From Dallia pectoralis (Eukaryota > Chordata > Actinopteri > Esociformes > Umbridae), in contig CM055728.1 of assembly GCA_029465975.1 (NCBI GenBank), forward strand, positions 5,495,400 through 5,559,399: a stretch of 64,000 nt of DNA, read 5' to 3'. Every line of letters begins with the position of its first letter. Position 1 is the first letter of the stretch. Below are positions 63,340 through 64,000 of the stretch, one piece after another. Under the pieces are notes generated by a model, which saw nothing but the letters and a program-made list of their open reading frames with translations, was not told where the DNA came from and ran no database searches. The position numbers and the translations under genes were made by a program.

Positions 63340-64000
63340 GGTCAACAGAAGGAACAACAGGTATGTTCCTGTAATCTGTCCAACGGTTTCAGATCAAGTC
63401 TGGAGATAATTTGCAATAGGAGGTAGAATGATGCTAAATCCACAAAAGTTCCATCTAGTGAAGTAGTTTTGCTTTCCAAAAATCCAATATAACCCTTTAG
63501 AAAACCTTTAATCCAACTTTTCAAATTCAGAAAAAGTTGGGACAATATGTATTAACACAAGATATTGTAGGTGTATTTTAGTATACAAGGAGCATCTAAA
63601 AAAGGCCCAGTTCTTCAAGAGCAAGGAAGGGCCGAGCTGCCAAAAGATGTGTCAGTGAATACATTGAGAACAACATTACACAAAAAGGACAAATTGGTAG
63701 GATTTTGGGCATTTCATCCTGTCAAATTACGGTGCATAAAAGACAAGGCCAAAAACCACTTCTGAATGTGCGTGAAATCTAATCCTTCAGACGTCACTGT
63801 ATTCAAAACCATCTGAATGGATATCCACACATGGGCTCGGGAATACTATGGCGAACCTTAGTCAACACCATCCGCCACTACATCCACACATTCAAGTTAA
63901 GAATTGACTATGCAAAGCGGATTTAAAAAAATAAATCAATAAAAAAATATATGCGTTTATAATGTGTTGTCACAGGGTAAACAGAATTTTGAACTGTTAT
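63340..64000 (+). mobile_element. Tc1-like fragment in the zhx3 intron at the right edge
   Basis: From about 63500 the sequence gaaaaagttgggacaatatg resembles a Tc1 terminal repeat. Then gttcttcaagagcaaggaag, caaattggtaggattttggg, catgggctcgggaatactat and gccactacatccacacattc follow the N-terminal half of a fish Tc1 transposase, broken by stops and ending near 63930. 63340-63500 shows nothing recognisable. Confidence 0.6.

Overview
This is a vertebrate nuclear window: about 60 coding exons, nearly all with GT/AG borders, separated by repeat-rich introns. It carries genes familiar from human chromosome 20q (TOP1, PLCG1, ZHX3). The repeats point to a teleost. They include many decayed Tc1/mariner-like transposons of types common in salmonids and pikes, CR1/L2/Rex-like non-LTR retrotransposons, and abundant (GT)n and minisatellites. 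A pike- or salmonid-like fish is my inference; the species cannot be fixed from this window alone.

Layout. 1-3213 (+): the last six exons of a Ser/Pro/Thr-rich nuclear protein ending in a basic tail, probably the 3' end of nuclear receptor coactivator 6 (ncoa6). 4324-20069 (+): a complete DNA topoisomerase I gene (top1), 21 coding exons, 766 residues, all catalytic residues intact; its 3' UTR runs to about 21.26 kb and contains a roughly 320-bp GT/GTGC tract. 20.1-25.8 kb: intergenic DNA with LINE and Tc1 remnants and two perfect AT-rich hairpins. 25.8-53.8 kb (+): a complete phospholipase C gamma 1 gene (plcg1), with a probable noncoding first exon and 32 coding exons for 1313 residues (PH, EF-hand, X, split PH, SH2, SH2, SH3, Y, C2). 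Its first coding intron is 9.1 kb long and full of mobile elements. 57.5-63.3 kb (-): the 3' part of zinc-fingers-and-homeoboxes 3 (zhx3), convergent with plcg1; its zinc-finger exons lie beyond the right edge.

The genes do not form a pathway. TOP1 relaxes DNA supercoils, PLCG1 hydrolyses PIP2 downstream of receptor tyrosine kinases, and NCOA6 and ZHX3 are transcriptional co-regulators. What unites them is conserved synteny. The most unusual structure is non-coding: several tandem repeat arrays end within a few tens of bases of a 3' splice site, and one terminal-inverted-repeat element in plcg1 intron 1 carries decayed spliced coding exons. I saw no CRISPR array, RNA gene, operon or defence-type system. 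Exon borders were read by eye from frame continuity and splice signals.
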